Below are positions 25,556 through 34,791 of a stretch of 64,000 nucleotides of DNA, piece after piece (the first letter of the stretch is position 1; each line of letters starts with the position of its first letter). The notes under the pieces are model-generated. The model was not told the origin of the DNA and made no database searches. It saw only the letters and a program-made list of their open reading frames with translations. Source of the DNA: Opitutaceae bacterium (GTDB lineage Bacteria; Verrucomicrobiota; Verrucomicrobiia; Opitutales; Opitutaceae); contig JAWLBB010000002.1 in NCBI GenBank assembly GCA_041395105.1, positions 496,001-560,000 of the forward strand, read 5' to 3'. The position numbers and the translations under genes are program-made.

Positions 25556-25649
25556 CGCTCTCCGGTTCATACTCCTTCGTACCTCCCTTCCAATCGGTCC
25601 TTCCACCGGCACCGCCCGCGGCATGCGCGGTGTCGACACCTTCGTAACC

Positions 25650-26615
25650 TCAATCCAGGCCGCAGGCCCGGCGTGCCCGCTTGAGGACGACGTCGGCCAC
25701 ACTGCGGGCCTTCTCGGCTCCGGCCTGGAGGACGGATTCCACGTAGCCGGGGTCGGCCTGGAGTTCAGTCCGGCGCTGACGGGCGTCTGCGAAATGCTCC
25801 CAGAGGCACCCGAAAAGCTGCTTCTTCAGGTCGCCGTAACCGAGCCCCCCCGCCCGCAGGCGTTCCAGAGTCTCGAGGTAGACGCCCTGCTCCGCGACTA
25901 GCTTGAGCAATTGGATGGCCGTATTCTGCTCCGCGTCCGGCTTGGGTTCATCGGGGGTCCGGCTGTCCATGACCATGCTCATGATCCGCTTCCGGGTCGG
26001 CTTCTCCCCGGCAAAGATGTCGATCGTATTCCCGTAGCTCTTGCTCATCTTCTGACCATCAACCCCGGGAACCACCGCGGTCTCCTCGCGGATCCTGGGT
26101 TCGGGAATGACGAAGACCTCGCCGTAGGTCTGATTGAACTTGATCCCGATATCCCGGGTCACTTCGACATGCTGCTTCTGGTCACGCCCGACCGGAACCA
26201 CGTTTGAATCGTAGATCAGGATATCCGCCGCCATCAGCACCGGATAGGCGAAGAGCCCGTGGTTGGGGCTCACCCCTTTGGCGACCTTGTCCTTGTAGCT
26301 GTGACACCGCTCGAGCAAACCCATCGGGGTCAGCGTCGAGAGCAGCCAGGTCAGTTCCGTGACTTCCGGAACATCGGATTGACGGAAGAAGACCGATTTC
26401 TGCGGATCAAGCCCGCACGCCAGGAAGTCCAGGGCCGCTTCCCGGGTATAATGTCGCCGCAGCTCCGGATCGAAGACCGAGGTCATCGAATGGTAATCGG
26501 CAATGAAGTAGTAGGCGTCGCCGGTGTCCTGCAGCTCGACGGCCGGTTTCATCATCCCGAAGTAATTGCCGACGTGAAGGACGCCGGACGACTGGATTCC
26601 TGAGAGTATCCGCAT
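25650..26615 (-). CDS. trpS: Tryptophanyl-tRNA synthetase
   Basis: Class I synthetase charging tRNA-Trp. The 321-residue protein has the HIGH-type motif SGVLHVGNYFG (10-20), the tryptophan pocket region around YHSMTSVFDP and GLFAYPVLMAADILIY, VGRDQKQHVE, and KMSKS at 189-193. Length is normal. Its stop lies about 80 bp from the remnant mobile DNA, so the insertions did not reach it. The beta-helix gene lies 64 bp upstream on the same strand and may be cotranscribed with it. Confidence 0.96.
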   Translation of the reverse strand: MRILSGIQSSGVLHVGNYFGMMKPAVELQDTGDAYYFIADYHSMTSVFDPELRRHYTREAALDFLACGLDPQKSVFFRQSDVPEVTELTWLLSTLTPMGLLERCHSYKDKVAKGVSPNHGLFAYPVLMAADILIYDSNVVPVGRDQKQHVEVTRDIGIKFNQTYGEVFVIPEPRIREETAVVPGVDGQKMSKSYGNTIDIFAGEKPTRKRIMSMVMDSRTPDEPKPDAEQNTAIQLLKLVAEQGVYLETLERLRAGGLGYGDLKKQLFGCLWEHFADARQRRTELQADPGYVESVLQAGAEKARSVADVVLKRARRACGLD

Positions 26616-26679
26616 GACGAAAAGAACGAAAGGAACGGAGACCTGCTTTTCTGGCGATCAAAAAACCAGGGCTTCCAGT

Positions 26680-27426
26680 TCAGCCCCGCCTCGGAACGCG
26701 TCGGATATCCGCGCGACTGCCCGCCATCTGCCCATGATCGAGAAAGCCGCTGAACGGAGTCAACGGAAAGACCAGAGACCGCCGGCCGATCAGCGTGCCC
26801 GGCTGCAGGACCGCGTTGCAGCCGATCTCCGCCCCGTCACCGAGCATCGCCCCCAGCTTGCGCAGACCGGTCTCCACCGTCCCGGAGGGAAGGTGAAGGG
26901 CGATGGGTTGTTCATCCAGCCGGATATTCGAGCAGATCACGCCCGCCCCGAGGTGGCTGCGATTCCCGAGCACGCTGTCTCCGACATAACTGAAATGAGG
27001 CACCTTGACCCCGTCGAGAAGCAGGGCGTTCTTGAACTCGCAGGCATTGCCCAGAACACACCCCCGCCCCACGATGACATGGCCGCGGATATAGGCACCC
27101 GGACGGATCTCCGTATCGGAACCGATCCAGGCCGGGCCGACAATGGTGCAATGGTTGGGAAGCCGCACGGATGGGTCGATGTGAACCGCCCCTGTGATGT
27201 GCACACCCGGCGGCAGATCCGGCGGCAGGCTGCGTTCAAGCTGACTCAACGCGGCCTTGATCCCGGTCACCCAGGCCCAGGGAGTCGCCTCCGGACTGAA
27301 GAAATCTGCAAAAGGCAGGGAGTCCGGTAAATCGAAGAAATCGGCAGCTTTCACGGACCCGTTGATCTCACCTCCCCTTGTCCACGTCAATGCCGCGGGA
27401 AAGGGGCCCTCTTCGATTGACACCAA
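26680..27426 (-). CDS. Left-handed beta-helix protein related to the GlmU acetyltransferase domain
   Basis: 248 residues. After about 75 N-terminal residues of unclear fold (LPFADFFSPEATPWAWV), residues 76-215 are hexapeptide repeats (VHITGAVHIDPSVRL, GPAWIGSDTEIRPGAYIRGHVIVGRGCVLG, SYVGDSVLGNRSHLGAG), the pattern of the acetyltransferase half of GlmU and of stand-alone UDP-GlcNAc pyrophosphorylase-related proteins. There is no nucleotidyltransferase domain, so a full GlmU is excluded. It probably acylates a sugar or nucleotide sugar. The start is TTG at 27426 with AAGGAT upstream; the adjacent GTG is an alternative. Confidence 0.75.
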   Translation of the reverse strand: MVSIEEGPFPAALTWTRGGEINGSVKAADFFDLPDSLPFADFFSPEATPWAWVTGIKAALSQLERSLPPDLPPGVHITGAVHIDPSVRLPNHCTIVGPAWIGSDTEIRPGAYIRGHVIVGRGCVLGNACEFKNALLLDGVKVPHFSYVGDSVLGNRSHLGAGVICSNIRLDEQPIALHLPSGTVETGLRKLGAMLGDGAEIGCNAVLQPGTLIGRRSLVFPLTPFSGFLDHGQMAGSRADIRRVPRRG

Positions 27427-27562
27427 GTCTTGCCGATCCTTCGGCTCAGGCTTGGCTTCTCCCGTTCGGACATTTGCCCAGGTGCAACCGCCCCAGCGTG
27501 TCGCGGCGTATCCCGCTGAGCATGGAGAAGCCGGATCTCCTGGGGCGGTCCGATGTGGATCT

Positions 27563-27588
27563 GCGGCAAGAGACTGCCGCCACTACAC
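27563..27588. repeat. Solo arm of palindromic repeat family 2
   Basis: GCGGCAAGAGACTGCCGC followed by CACTACAC. It matches, in either orientation, one arm of the 66-bp palindrome at 49614-49679, without a partner arm here. It lies in the 257-bp divergent gap between the beta-helix gene and the TIM-barrel gene; the rest of that gap shows nothing else. Confidence 0.6.
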
Positions 27589-27683
27589 TTCCTGATTCCT
27601 CGTGATCGGCAACTGACTCGGGGGCAATCAAGTCTGATCTTACCTCTTTCCTCTACCCTTCGCCTCTGCCATACTCACCCATC

Positions 27684-28583
27684 ATGCCATTGGCTGCCTT
27701 TCCCAAGTGCTTCCTCAATGCCCTCGTCGTCGAGAAAACGATGACCAATGAAGACTGGATCGACCTCGCCGCCGATCAGCTCGACATTGACGGCCTGGAA
27801 TTCTACTGGCCGACGATTCCCGCCGATACCGCAGGGCAGGAGGCTCTGCGGACCCGGGTGGCAGCCCGAGGGCTTTCCGCACCCATGATGTGCTATTCGC
27901 CGGACTTCATCTCGACGGACCCCACCAGGCGGCAGGCGGAGATCGGGAAGCAGAAGGAGGCGATCCGGGGATCCGCCCGGATCGGTGCCGGCTTTTGCCG
28001 GGTCCTCAGCGGGCAGAGGAACCCGGAGGTTTCCCGCAGCGACGGCATCCGGATGGTGGCCGACTGCATCGGCGAGCTTCTCCCATTCGCCGAGGAGCAG
28101 GGGGTCTGCCTCATCCTCGAAAACCACTACAAGGATGGCTATTGGCAGTTCCCGGAATTCGCCCAGAAAATGGACGTCTTTCTCGAGCTACTCGACGCCA
28201 TCCCCGAACACCCGTTCTTCGGTGTAAACTACGATCCCTCCAACGCGCTCATCGCCGGTGACGATCCCATCGCGATGCTCCAGGCGGTCAAGCATCGCCT
28301 CAAGACCATGCATGCAAGCGACCGGCACTTGGAAGGTGGCACCCTCGAGGACCTGCGCAAGATCGACGCCGCGTCCGGCCTTGGCTACGCCGCCATCCTC
28401 AAGCATGGCGTCATCGGCCGGGGGGCCATCGACTACGACGCCGTCTTCGGGATCCTGCGTGAAATCGACTTCCACGGCTGGATCAGTATCGAGGACGGCG
28501 ACGACCCCTCGGTCGGGATGGAGCACCTGGCGGAATCCGCGCAGTTCCTGAGATCGAAAATGAAGGCGTTCGGGGTCGGCTGA
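27684..28583 (+). CDS. Sugar phosphate isomerase/epimerase (xylose isomerase-like TIM barrel)
   Basis: 299 residues of the AP endonuclease 2-type TIM-barrel superfamily. Metal-ligand positions are visible: LILENHYKDGYW (Glu), GVNYDPSNAL (Asp), LKTMHASDRH (His/Asp) and WISIEDGDDP (Glu). The family interconverts ketoses or dehydrates inositols, but the substrate here is unknown. No signal peptide, so cytoplasmic. It sits 107 bp upstream of the ATGA-coupled oxidoreductase/ABC operon on the same strand and probably takes part in the same catabolic route. Confidence 0.85.
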   Translation: MPLAAFPKCFLNALVVEKTMTNEDWIDLAADQLDIDGLEFYWPTIPADTAGQEALRTRVAARGLSAPMMCYSPDFISTDPTRRQAEIGKQKEAIRGSARIGAGFCRVLSGQRNPEVSRSDGIRMVADCIGELLPFAEEQGVCLILENHYKDGYWQFPEFAQKMDVFLELLDAIPEHPFFGVNYDPSNALIAGDDPIAMLQAVKHRLKTMHASDRHLEGGTLEDLRKIDAASGLGYAAILKHGVIGRGAIDYDAVFGILREIDFHGWISIEDGDDPSVGMEHLAESAQFLRSKMKAFGVG

Positions 28584-28690
28584 AGCCTGGTTCCCGGCCC
28601 GCGAGTCGAATCGGTTCGATCGACCGGGATCCGACTCGACTCGGGACCCATAGCGGACATCCTCAACCATCGATACCCCCTAAACGGATT

Positions 28691-29704
28691 GTGAGTTCCA
28701 CCAAGCCCATTCGTGCTGCCGTCATCGGCTGCGGACATATCGGCACGCAGCACGCGCAGTTCCTCGCCCAGACCAGTCGATCCACTCTCAAATGGGTCGC
28801 CGACGTCTCTGCCGACGCGGTCAGGCAACTCGCAGAAGCAACCGGAACATCCGCAACGACAGACCCGGAAGACATCTTCAGGGACCCCGAGGTCGACGCG
28901 GTGTGGATCTGCACCCATCACGACAGCCATCGTTCCCTAGCCATCCGGGCCGCCGAGGCCGGGAAAGACGTCTTTATCGAGAAGCCACTCGCCCTGACCA
29001 TTGAGGATGCCACTGCCATCGTGGAGGCGGTCGAAACGGCCGGGGTCAGGGCCACCACGGGCTTCAAGTTCCGCCATTATCCCGCGGTCATCCTGGCGCG
29101 CTCCTTCATGCCGAAACCGCTCATGACCCTGGCCCACGTGGTCGACGACGAATGGCCGGAGGGTCATTGGGCGAATGACCCAACCCGGGGCGGAGGAAAC
29201 GTCCTTTCCGAGGGAGTCCATATCCTCGACCTCGTGTCTCACCTTCATCGCGGACCACCGGTCCGCCTCTACGCCGAGGGGGGGCGGCTCATGCACACAA
29301 AGGCCTTCAACCCCGACCACGCAGTCATCACCCTGACCTTCCCGGAAGGAGCGATCGCCGCCGTTGCCATCGGGGAATCCGGCCAGCCTCCCCTCACCTC
29401 GAAGTTCGGCATCCAGATGAGTGACGGCCGCCGCAGCCTGAACCTGCATCATCGCCTGACCGCGCTGGAAATGCGTGGTCCGGAAGGCAATGCCTCCCAT
29501 CACGATCCCGGGGAGGTCGGAATCGAGGCCATCGATGCGGCCTTCCTCGACGCTCTCATCCATGGGACCACCCCGTCCTGCACCGCGAGAGACGGCCTGC
29601 GGGCGACCGCCCTGGTTCTGGCCGCCTTCGAATCCATGAATCGACGCACCCCGATTGATCTGACCCGGCCTCCGTTCGTCGATGTCATGAGGCATCCGGA
29701 ATGA
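28691..29704 (+). CDS. Gfo/Idh/MocA family oxidoreductase
   Basis: 337 residues from a GTG start. N-terminal Rossmann fold with VIGCGHIGTQHAQF (GxGxxG-type) and the family's EKPLALT at 97-103, whose lysine is conserved in catalysis; the C-terminal alpha/beta substrate domain includes RGGGNVLSEGVHILDLVSHL with the expected His. Family members oxidise sugars, sugar acids or inositols with NAD(P). It is the first gene of a seven-gene run in which every junction is a 4-bp overlap, so it likely processes the sugar imported by that operon. Confidence 0.9.
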   Translation: MSSTKPIRAAVIGCGHIGTQHAQFLAQTSRSTLKWVADVSADAVRQLAEATGTSATTDPEDIFRDPEVDAVWICTHHDSHRSLAIRAAEAGKDVFIEKPLALTIEDATAIVEAVETAGVRATTGFKFRHYPAVILARSFMPKPLMTLAHVVDDEWPEGHWANDPTRGGGNVLSEGVHILDLVSHLHRGPPVRLYAEGGRLMHTKAFNPDHAVITLTFPEGAIAAVAIGESGQPPLTSKFGIQMSDGRRSLNLHHRLTALEMRGPEGNASHHDPGEVGIEAIDAAFLDALIHGTTPSCTARDGLRATALVLAAFESMNRRTPIDLTRPPFVDVMRHPE

Positions 29705-31605
29705 TCGATTTCGCCAACAGCCCGATTCGGCGCTCCCTCCTTTCCTCGACCCGCCGTTACGGATGGGAATACTGGGACCCTGAAAAGAGGGAAAGTGTCG
29801 GGCCCCGCGACAACCTCTGGTTCGCCATCGCGCTTCTCCTCTCCGACGACCAGACTGAAAGCAACCTCGGTCAATCGATTCTCGGCGCCGCCCCCCTCGC
29901 CGATTCCACCCATACGCCGGCCACCCTGCTCGCCGTCCTCCATATTCTCTCCGACCGGCTGACCCCGGAAACCGCAGCTCATCTCGAGAGGCAGGTCGCC
30001 CTTTCCCTGCCGGCCGCGGCCGGGAACGACTGGCACGACGGCAACGTCAATCACCCGCTCGCCGCCTGGTCCGCGCTCATCCTCGGCGGTGAGCGGACCG
30101 GAGACGATCTCGCGGTCGCCCTTGGAACCCAGCGGCTCCATCGCCTGCGCCGGACCCTCGGCGACCGGCGTCATGCCTTTCACCGACAGTCCGCATTTTC
30201 TGAATACAACAGCCCGACCTATACCGCTCTCGATCTCTGGTTCCTTGCCCTGATTGCGGAATTTTCCCAACGGGAAGAACCCCGGTCCATTGCCCGGTTT
30301 CTGGAAGAGCGACTGTGGATGGATGTCGCGCTTCATTTCCACGCCCCCAGCGGTCAATTCTCCGGTCCGCACTCGCGGGCCTATCTTGAGGATTCGTTCG
30401 GAGGGTATTCGGGGCTCCATTGCACCCTGGCCGTCGCCCTCGACAGGGAGCTGCCCCTCGACCCGACGATGACCCGGACGATCAATCACGCCTCGGCCCT
30501 TGTCCAGAACGGACTCGTCGCCATCCTGCCTTTTCACCTCCCGGAGAAGGCACGCACCCTCGCCTTTCACAAGCCGTTCCCATCCCTCGTCCGTCTCAAC
30601 ACCTACGGCGAAAGCTATCACGAGAACCACGCCACGGCGGGCTTTGACGACACTGTCTACCCGGGGGGATGGAGCGGTCTGACCAGCTACCAGGACCTCG
30701 AATTCGCCCTCGGGACAGCGACTCGCCCCTACGTCAATGCGGGCCATGCGGACGCCTTCGTCGTTCGGATCCGTCGCAACAAGACCATCCTGGCAGCCAC
30801 CGACTTCCGCTCCATCGTCTGCCGCGGTGTCTTCAACGATTCCCTTCCGGGCCAGCCCAACCCCGTCCACGTGACCGGGGGAAAGACGGACGCGACCTAC
30901 CTCTACGAAGAAGGCCGTACCGCGACCCTTCAGCACCGGAACAAGGCCCTTGTCCTCTACAACCCGAAGGCCTTGCCCCGGGGTCCGTTCACCGGCTTCC
31001 GGGTCGATCTGATGATCAGCCCCGACCTTCCATTCGACCGATTCCTGGCAGATGGGAAACCGATCGCCGGTCTTCCCGTCCAGCTCGAGACGGGATCCCG
31101 GATAACCTTTCAGGATTTTCAGACCTGCGGCCTGATCATCCCGCTGAGCCCGGCGCCTTCGGCCGGCCCGTGCCCGATCCGGATCCACCGGGTGAACGGA
31201 TGCCTGCTTGTCTCCATCGTCAATCACGAGGGCACGTCCATGGAAAGAACTGAAAGGGAACTCCTGCGTTGGTGCAACGGATTCTACTGCGAGTTCTGGC
31301 AGGTCGGCAATTTCGAGGCATTCAGCCGGTTTGAAGAATACGCCGCCTCGGTTCGGATAACGGAATCCGTGGCCCCATCCGGAGAACGACGCGTCGACGT
31401 TCATTCCGGCAGGGATCATCTTCGACTGGTCCACGATCCACGCTCGGAACACATTCTCGACCAGACCGTGAATGGCCGTGACAATCGGATCCGGCATTTC
31501 GAAGCGACCTCGCTGAACGACGGACATGCCCTCATCCCGGAAGGAACCCTTTATGGTGCGGAGGCCTGGGACGCCTGGACGCCGCCCCCGGTCGCGGAAA
31601 GATGA
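29701..31605 (+). CDS. Unknown lyase-like protein in carbohydrate operon
   Basis: 634 residues, no signal peptide. The first half is helical and repeats in a way that suggests an (alpha/alpha) toroid (FAIALLLSDD, HTPATLLAVLHIL, NDWHDGNVNHPLAAWSALILGG, SEYNSPTYTALDLWFLALIAEF). The second half looks beta-rich, with YHENHATAGFDDT and YVNAGHADAFVVRIRRNKTI, reminiscent of the His/Asp strand of heparinase II/III-like lyases. I do not recognise a named family. Because it is cytoplasmic and follows an oxidoreductase and precedes an ABC importer, it may cleave imported oligosaccharides. ATGA overlaps join it to both neighbours. Confidence 0.7.
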   Translation: MIDFANSPIRRSLLSSTRRYGWEYWDPEKRESVGPRDNLWFAIALLLSDDQTESNLGQSILGAAPLADSTHTPATLLAVLHILSDRLTPETAAHLERQVALSLPAAAGNDWHDGNVNHPLAAWSALILGGERTGDDLAVALGTQRLHRLRRTLGDRRHAFHRQSAFSEYNSPTYTALDLWFLALIAEFSQREEPRSIARFLEERLWMDVALHFHAPSGQFSGPHSRAYLEDSFGGYSGLHCTLAVALDRELPLDPTMTRTINHASALVQNGLVAILPFHLPEKARTLAFHKPFPSLVRLNTYGESYHENHATAGFDDTVYPGGWSGLTSYQDLEFALGTATRPYVNAGHADAFVVRIRRNKTILAATDFRSIVCRGVFNDSLPGQPNPVHVTGGKTDATYLYEEGRTATLQHRNKALVLYNPKALPRGPFTGFRVDLMISPDLPFDRFLADGKPIAGLPVQLETGSRITFQDFQTCGLIIPLSPAPSAGPCPIRIHRVNGCLLVSIVNHEGTSMERTERELLRWCNGFYCEFWQVGNFEAFSRFEEYAASVRITESVAPSGERRVDVHSGRDHLRLVHDPRSEHILDQTVNGRDNRIRHFEATSLNDGHALIPEGTLYGAEAWDAWTPPPVAER

Positions 31606-32495
31606 ATAGAGAAGCGCTCAAAGGCTACGCATTCATCCTGCCCTGGCTGCTCGGATTCGTTCTCCTGACGGCGGGACCGATGGCCTATTCACTCTATCTC
31701 AGTTTCACCGCCTCCAACCTCCTCTCGCCGCCGGAGTGGATCGGATTGGAAAACTACCGGAGGATGCTTGTCGAGGATCCTCTTTTCTACCGCAGTCTGT
31801 TCAACACCGGATTCTATGCCGGCTTGAGTGTTCCACTCGGCCTCATCCTTTCCATCGCCCTTGCCCTCATCCTGAACGCACCGGTCCGCGGTATCGGTTT
31901 TTTCAGGACGCTGTTCTTCCTGCCCTCGGTCACCAACATGGTGGCGGTGGCGGTCCTCTGGACCTGGATCTTCAATCCCGAATTCGGCCTGCTCAATTCG
32001 GGCCTGCGCGTCATCGGGATCGACGGACCCTACTGGATGCAGAGCGATGCCTGGGCCAAACCCGCCCTGATCCTCATGTCACTCTGGACGGTCGGGGGAC
32101 AGATGATCATTTTCCTTGCCGCCCTCCAGGGGGTTCCTTCCGAGATGCTTGAGGCGGCGGCACTGGATGGTGCCGGCCGTCGCCGTCGGTTTTTCGCGGT
32201 GACCCTGCCGATGATCTCTCCGGCGATTCTCTTCAATCTGATCATGGGCCTGATCGGCGCCCTTCAGGTCTTCACCCAGGCCTTTGTCATGACAGGCGGA
32301 GTTCAACCGGGCAGTGAAGGCGGTCCCAACAACTCCACCCTTTTCGTCGTCCTCTATATCTACAAGAAGGCGTTTCAGGAGTTCGACATGGGGTACGCGT
32401 CGGCCATGTCCTGGGGCCTCTTCGTCATCGTGATCACCCTCACAGCCCTGGCTTGGCGCCTCTCCCGCGACCGGGTCCATTATTCCGGACGATGA
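31602..32495 (+). CDS. Sugar ABC transporter permease, MalF/UgpA type
   Basis: 297 residues with six predicted membrane helices (FILPWLLGFVLLTAGPMAYSL first; FVIVITLTALAWRL last). The EAA loop that docks the ATPase reads EAAALDGAGRRRRFFAVTLP. This is a CUT1-type importer subunit that pairs with the next gene. It begins with an ATGA overlap. No ATPase gene lies in the operon, so a shared MsmX/MalK-type ATPase elsewhere is expected. Confidence 0.93.
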   Translation: MNREALKGYAFILPWLLGFVLLTAGPMAYSLYLSFTASNLLSPPEWIGLENYRRMLVEDPLFYRSLFNTGFYAGLSVPLGLILSIALALILNAPVRGIGFFRTLFFLPSVTNMVAVAVLWTWIFNPEFGLLNSGLRVIGIDGPYWMQSDAWAKPALILMSLWTVGGQMIIFLAALQGVPSEMLEAAALDGAGRRRRFFAVTLPMISPAILFNLIMGLIGALQVFTQAFVMTGGVQPGSEGGPNNSTLFVVLYIYKKAFQEFDMGYASAMSWGLFVIVITLTALAWRLSRDRVHYSGR

Positions 32496-33400
32496 AGAGG
32501 GGTGTGCTCCAGTCCGTCCTTCAGCCGACCCGGCTCGAGCCCGGAACCTCTCCCGGCCGCGGCGCCGCGGTCGTCGTGCGGATCATCGTCACCTATCTTG
32601 TCCTCATCCTGCTTGGGGGACTCTTCAGTATCCCCATCATCTGGATGGTCAGCACCTCATTGCACAGTCTGAACGGGGTGTTCAGCCAACCGTTCAAGTG
32701 GTTGCCGGATCCGGTCCATTGGGAGAACTACCGACGGGCGGTCAGCATCCTGCCATTTCCCCGGTTTCTCCTCAACACCGTCATGATCACCGCTCCGGTC
32801 ATGGGGGCGACGTTGGTCTCGTCGGCCCTGGTCGCCTACGGCTTTGCCCGGTTCCGGTTTCCCGGCCGCGACCTTCTCTTCGCTGTCTGCCTCGCCACCA
32901 TGATGCTCCCCGGCCAGGTCACGATGATCCCGCTCTACATTGTTTTCGCCCATCTTGGCTGGATCGACACTTATCTGCCCCTCATCGTGCCCAGTCTCTT
33001 CGGATCTCCGTTCTATATCTTTCTCCTTCGCCAGTTCTTCCTCACCATTCCGGTTGACTCGGAAGAGGCCGCCTTCATTGACGGGGCCGGCCGCTTGCGG
33101 ATCTGGTGGAGCATCATTCTGCCGCAGGCCCGTCCGGCCCTGGCCACCGTCCTCATCTTCAGTTTCATCGGAACCTGGAACGACTTCTTCGGACCACTGG
33201 TCTATCTGAACAGCCCGGAGAAAGCCACCCTGACCCTCGGCCTCAATCTGATGAAGACACAGATCCTGGGTTCGGGCGTTGTCGAGTGGAACACTCTCAT
33301 GGCCGCATCGCTGCTCGTTCTCCTCCCCAACATCATCATCTTTGCCCTCGCCCAGCGCCAATTTGTCCAAGGCATCACAATGGGGGGCGGAAAAACATGA
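32492..33400 (+). CDS. Sugar ABC transporter permease, MalG/UgpE type
   Basis: 302 residues from the ATG at 32492, which overlaps the previous stop by 4 bp; a longer open frame starting at 32453 is rejected because of this coupling. Six membrane helices (IIVTYLVLILLGGLFSIPII at the start) and an EAA loop EEAAFIDGAGRLRIWWSIILP. It forms the CUT1 permease pair with the preceding gene, importing an oligosaccharide or sugar of unknown identity. Confidence 0.93.
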   Translation: MKRGVLQSVLQPTRLEPGTSPGRGAAVVVRIIVTYLVLILLGGLFSIPIIWMVSTSLHSLNGVFSQPFKWLPDPVHWENYRRAVSILPFPRFLLNTVMITAPVMGATLVSSALVAYGFARFRFPGRDLLFAVCLATMMLPGQVTMIPLYIVFAHLGWIDTYLPLIVPSLFGSPFYIFLLRQFFLTIPVDSEEAAFIDGAGRLRIWWSIILPQARPALATVLIFSFIGTWNDFFGPLVYLNSPEKATLTLGLNLMKTQILGSGVVEWNTLMAASLLVLLPNIIIFALAQRQFVQGITMGGGKT

Positions 33401-34791
33401 GATCATTCAACCTGCCCGAAAACCGATGGCTCACCCCACTCGCCCGGTTCCTCATAGCCGTCGCAATCGTCGGAGTTCTGCCGGGCTGCCGACGGTCGGA
33501 AACAGCCGGTCGGCCCGTCGTCACTTTCAATTGCCCGGCCAATGCCCAGGAGATCGCGGAACTCCGGGAGGATCTCCCCGTCTTTCTCGAATCCTCCGGA
33601 ATCGAAGTGAAACTCAACCCCTTCAGCGGCGAGGAGAAACTCTACGCTATGATGGCGGCCCGGCAGGCTCCGGATATCTTTTATACCAACAGCGCCGTCC
33701 GGGACCGGCTGGCCGCCGAGGGCCGTCTCCTCGACCTGAGCCCCTTCATCGCGGGTGACCCTGTTCTCTCCGCCTTCCCGGCTGGAGTCATCGATGCCGC
33801 CCGCTCGGTTGACGGAGGCCTCTACTCCATCCCCAACTACACCCACACCTGCGGTGTCTACTACAACCGGGCCGCCTTCGCGGAGGCCGGTCTCGAACCG
33901 CCCCGAACCGACTGGACCTGGGACGAGATGCGTGCCGCCGCGATCCGCCTGACCGCAGAGCCGGAGGCCGACGGCCGAATCGATCGCTACGGGATCTTCA
34001 TCCCCGCCCACTTCATCGAGATGCTGGAGCAGATGAACCACGCGCCGATCCACCGAAACACTCTCTTCCTCGAAATCTCACCCCAGGCCCGCCAGGTTCA
34101 TGAGGACTACCTTGCCCTGATCCGGGACGGGGTCATGCCGGACATCCGACGGGTCCAGGCCCTCGGCATGCAGGCCGCCCAGATGCTCCAATCCGGCCGT
34201 GTCGCCATGCTGGTCGAAGGAGTCCCTCATCCTGGAATTGTCGATACGTTGACCATCGATTGGGGACTGGCGCCCCTTCCCCGATTCGGAGACCTCGAAC
34301 CCCGCTACTTCAAGTCCGACAGCGGGGGCCTTTCGATCAGCAGTGCCACCAGGTTCCCGGAAGCCGCCTGGAGGTCGCTCATCTGGCTCGTCGCCGAAGC
34401 CCCGGCCTATCAGCCCAACCCGATTCTCGACGGAACCGAATTCGCCGACGAATGGGTCGCCCGACACCCCCGGGCGGAAGGGACCGGTTTCCGCGAGGTC
34501 TGGGATCTGAGTTTGCGTTACGCCGCTGGCGATCCCCGTTACTTCGTCCGCTTTTCCTCGTGGACCACCAATGCGATCCTCACCCGCTTCCAGCCTCTCC
34601 TCGACCAACTCTGGTCCGGTGCGATCGGTCCGGCCGATCTCGAAGCTGCCGTGCCCGGGATCAACCTCGAGGTACGACGTGAGCTGGACCGGCAGTTGCG
34701 TTCGCGCTCACTGCTTCCGGGATTCCGGGACGCTATTGAGGCGGCGCTCGTGGAGGCGGACGCCGCGTCATCCAACCTGATTCCGCCATGA
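33397..34791 (+). CDS. Sugar ABC transporter substrate-binding lipoprotein
   Basis: 464 residues from the ATG overlapping the permease stop. Lipoprotein signal ends in VLPGC, so Cys31 is the lipid attachment site and the mature protein is periplasmic. Family 1 binding-protein fold: VTFNCPANAQEIAELRE, APDIFYTNSA, GLYSIPNYTHTCGVYYNRAAFAEAG, LEPPRTDWTWDEMRAAAIRLT. It binds the substrate for the two permeases. Ligand unknown; the neighbouring lyase-like genes suggest an unsaturated or uronic-acid-containing oligosaccharide. Confidence 0.92.
   Translation: MRSFNLPENRWLTPLARFLIAVAIVGVLPGCRRSETAGRPVVTFNCPANAQEIAELREDLPVFLESSGIEVKLNPFSGEEKLYAMMAARQAPDIFYTNSAVRDRLAAEGRLLDLSPFIAGDPVLSAFPAGVIDAARSVDGGLYSIPNYTHTCGVYYNRAAFAEAGLEPPRTDWTWDEMRAAAIRLTAEPEADGRIDRYGIFIPAHFIEMLEQMNHAPIHRNTLFLEISPQARQVHEDYLALIRDGVMPDIRRVQALGMQAAQMLQSGRVAMLVEGVPHPGIVDTLTIDWGLAPLPRFGDLEPRYFKSDSGGLSISSATRFPEAAWRSLIWLVAEAPAYQPNPILDGTEFADEWVARHPRAEGTGFREVWDLSLRYAAGDPRYFVRFSSWTTNAILTRFQPLLDQLWSGAIGPADLEAAVPGINLEVRRELDRQLRSRSLLPGFRDAIEAALVEADAASSNLIPP

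Larger units (their letters stand above)
23013..25572. mobile_element. Older element remnant (about 162 bp) interrupted by IS66
   Basis: GTATGAACCGGAG at 23013-23025 is repeated in inverted orientation as CTCCGGTTCATAC at 25560-25572. Removing the IS66 copy and one target duplication leaves about 162 bp between these ends. That stretch contains the start of an IS481-like transposase frame. It looks like a deletion derivative of an IS. The boundaries rest only on the 13-bp inverted repeat. Confidence 0.4.

Noticed and set aside
29500..31527. 675-codon reverse frame under the unknown lyase-like gene
   Set aside because: The forward gene is part of an ATGA-coupled operon; the reverse frame overlaps two genes and resembles no protein.
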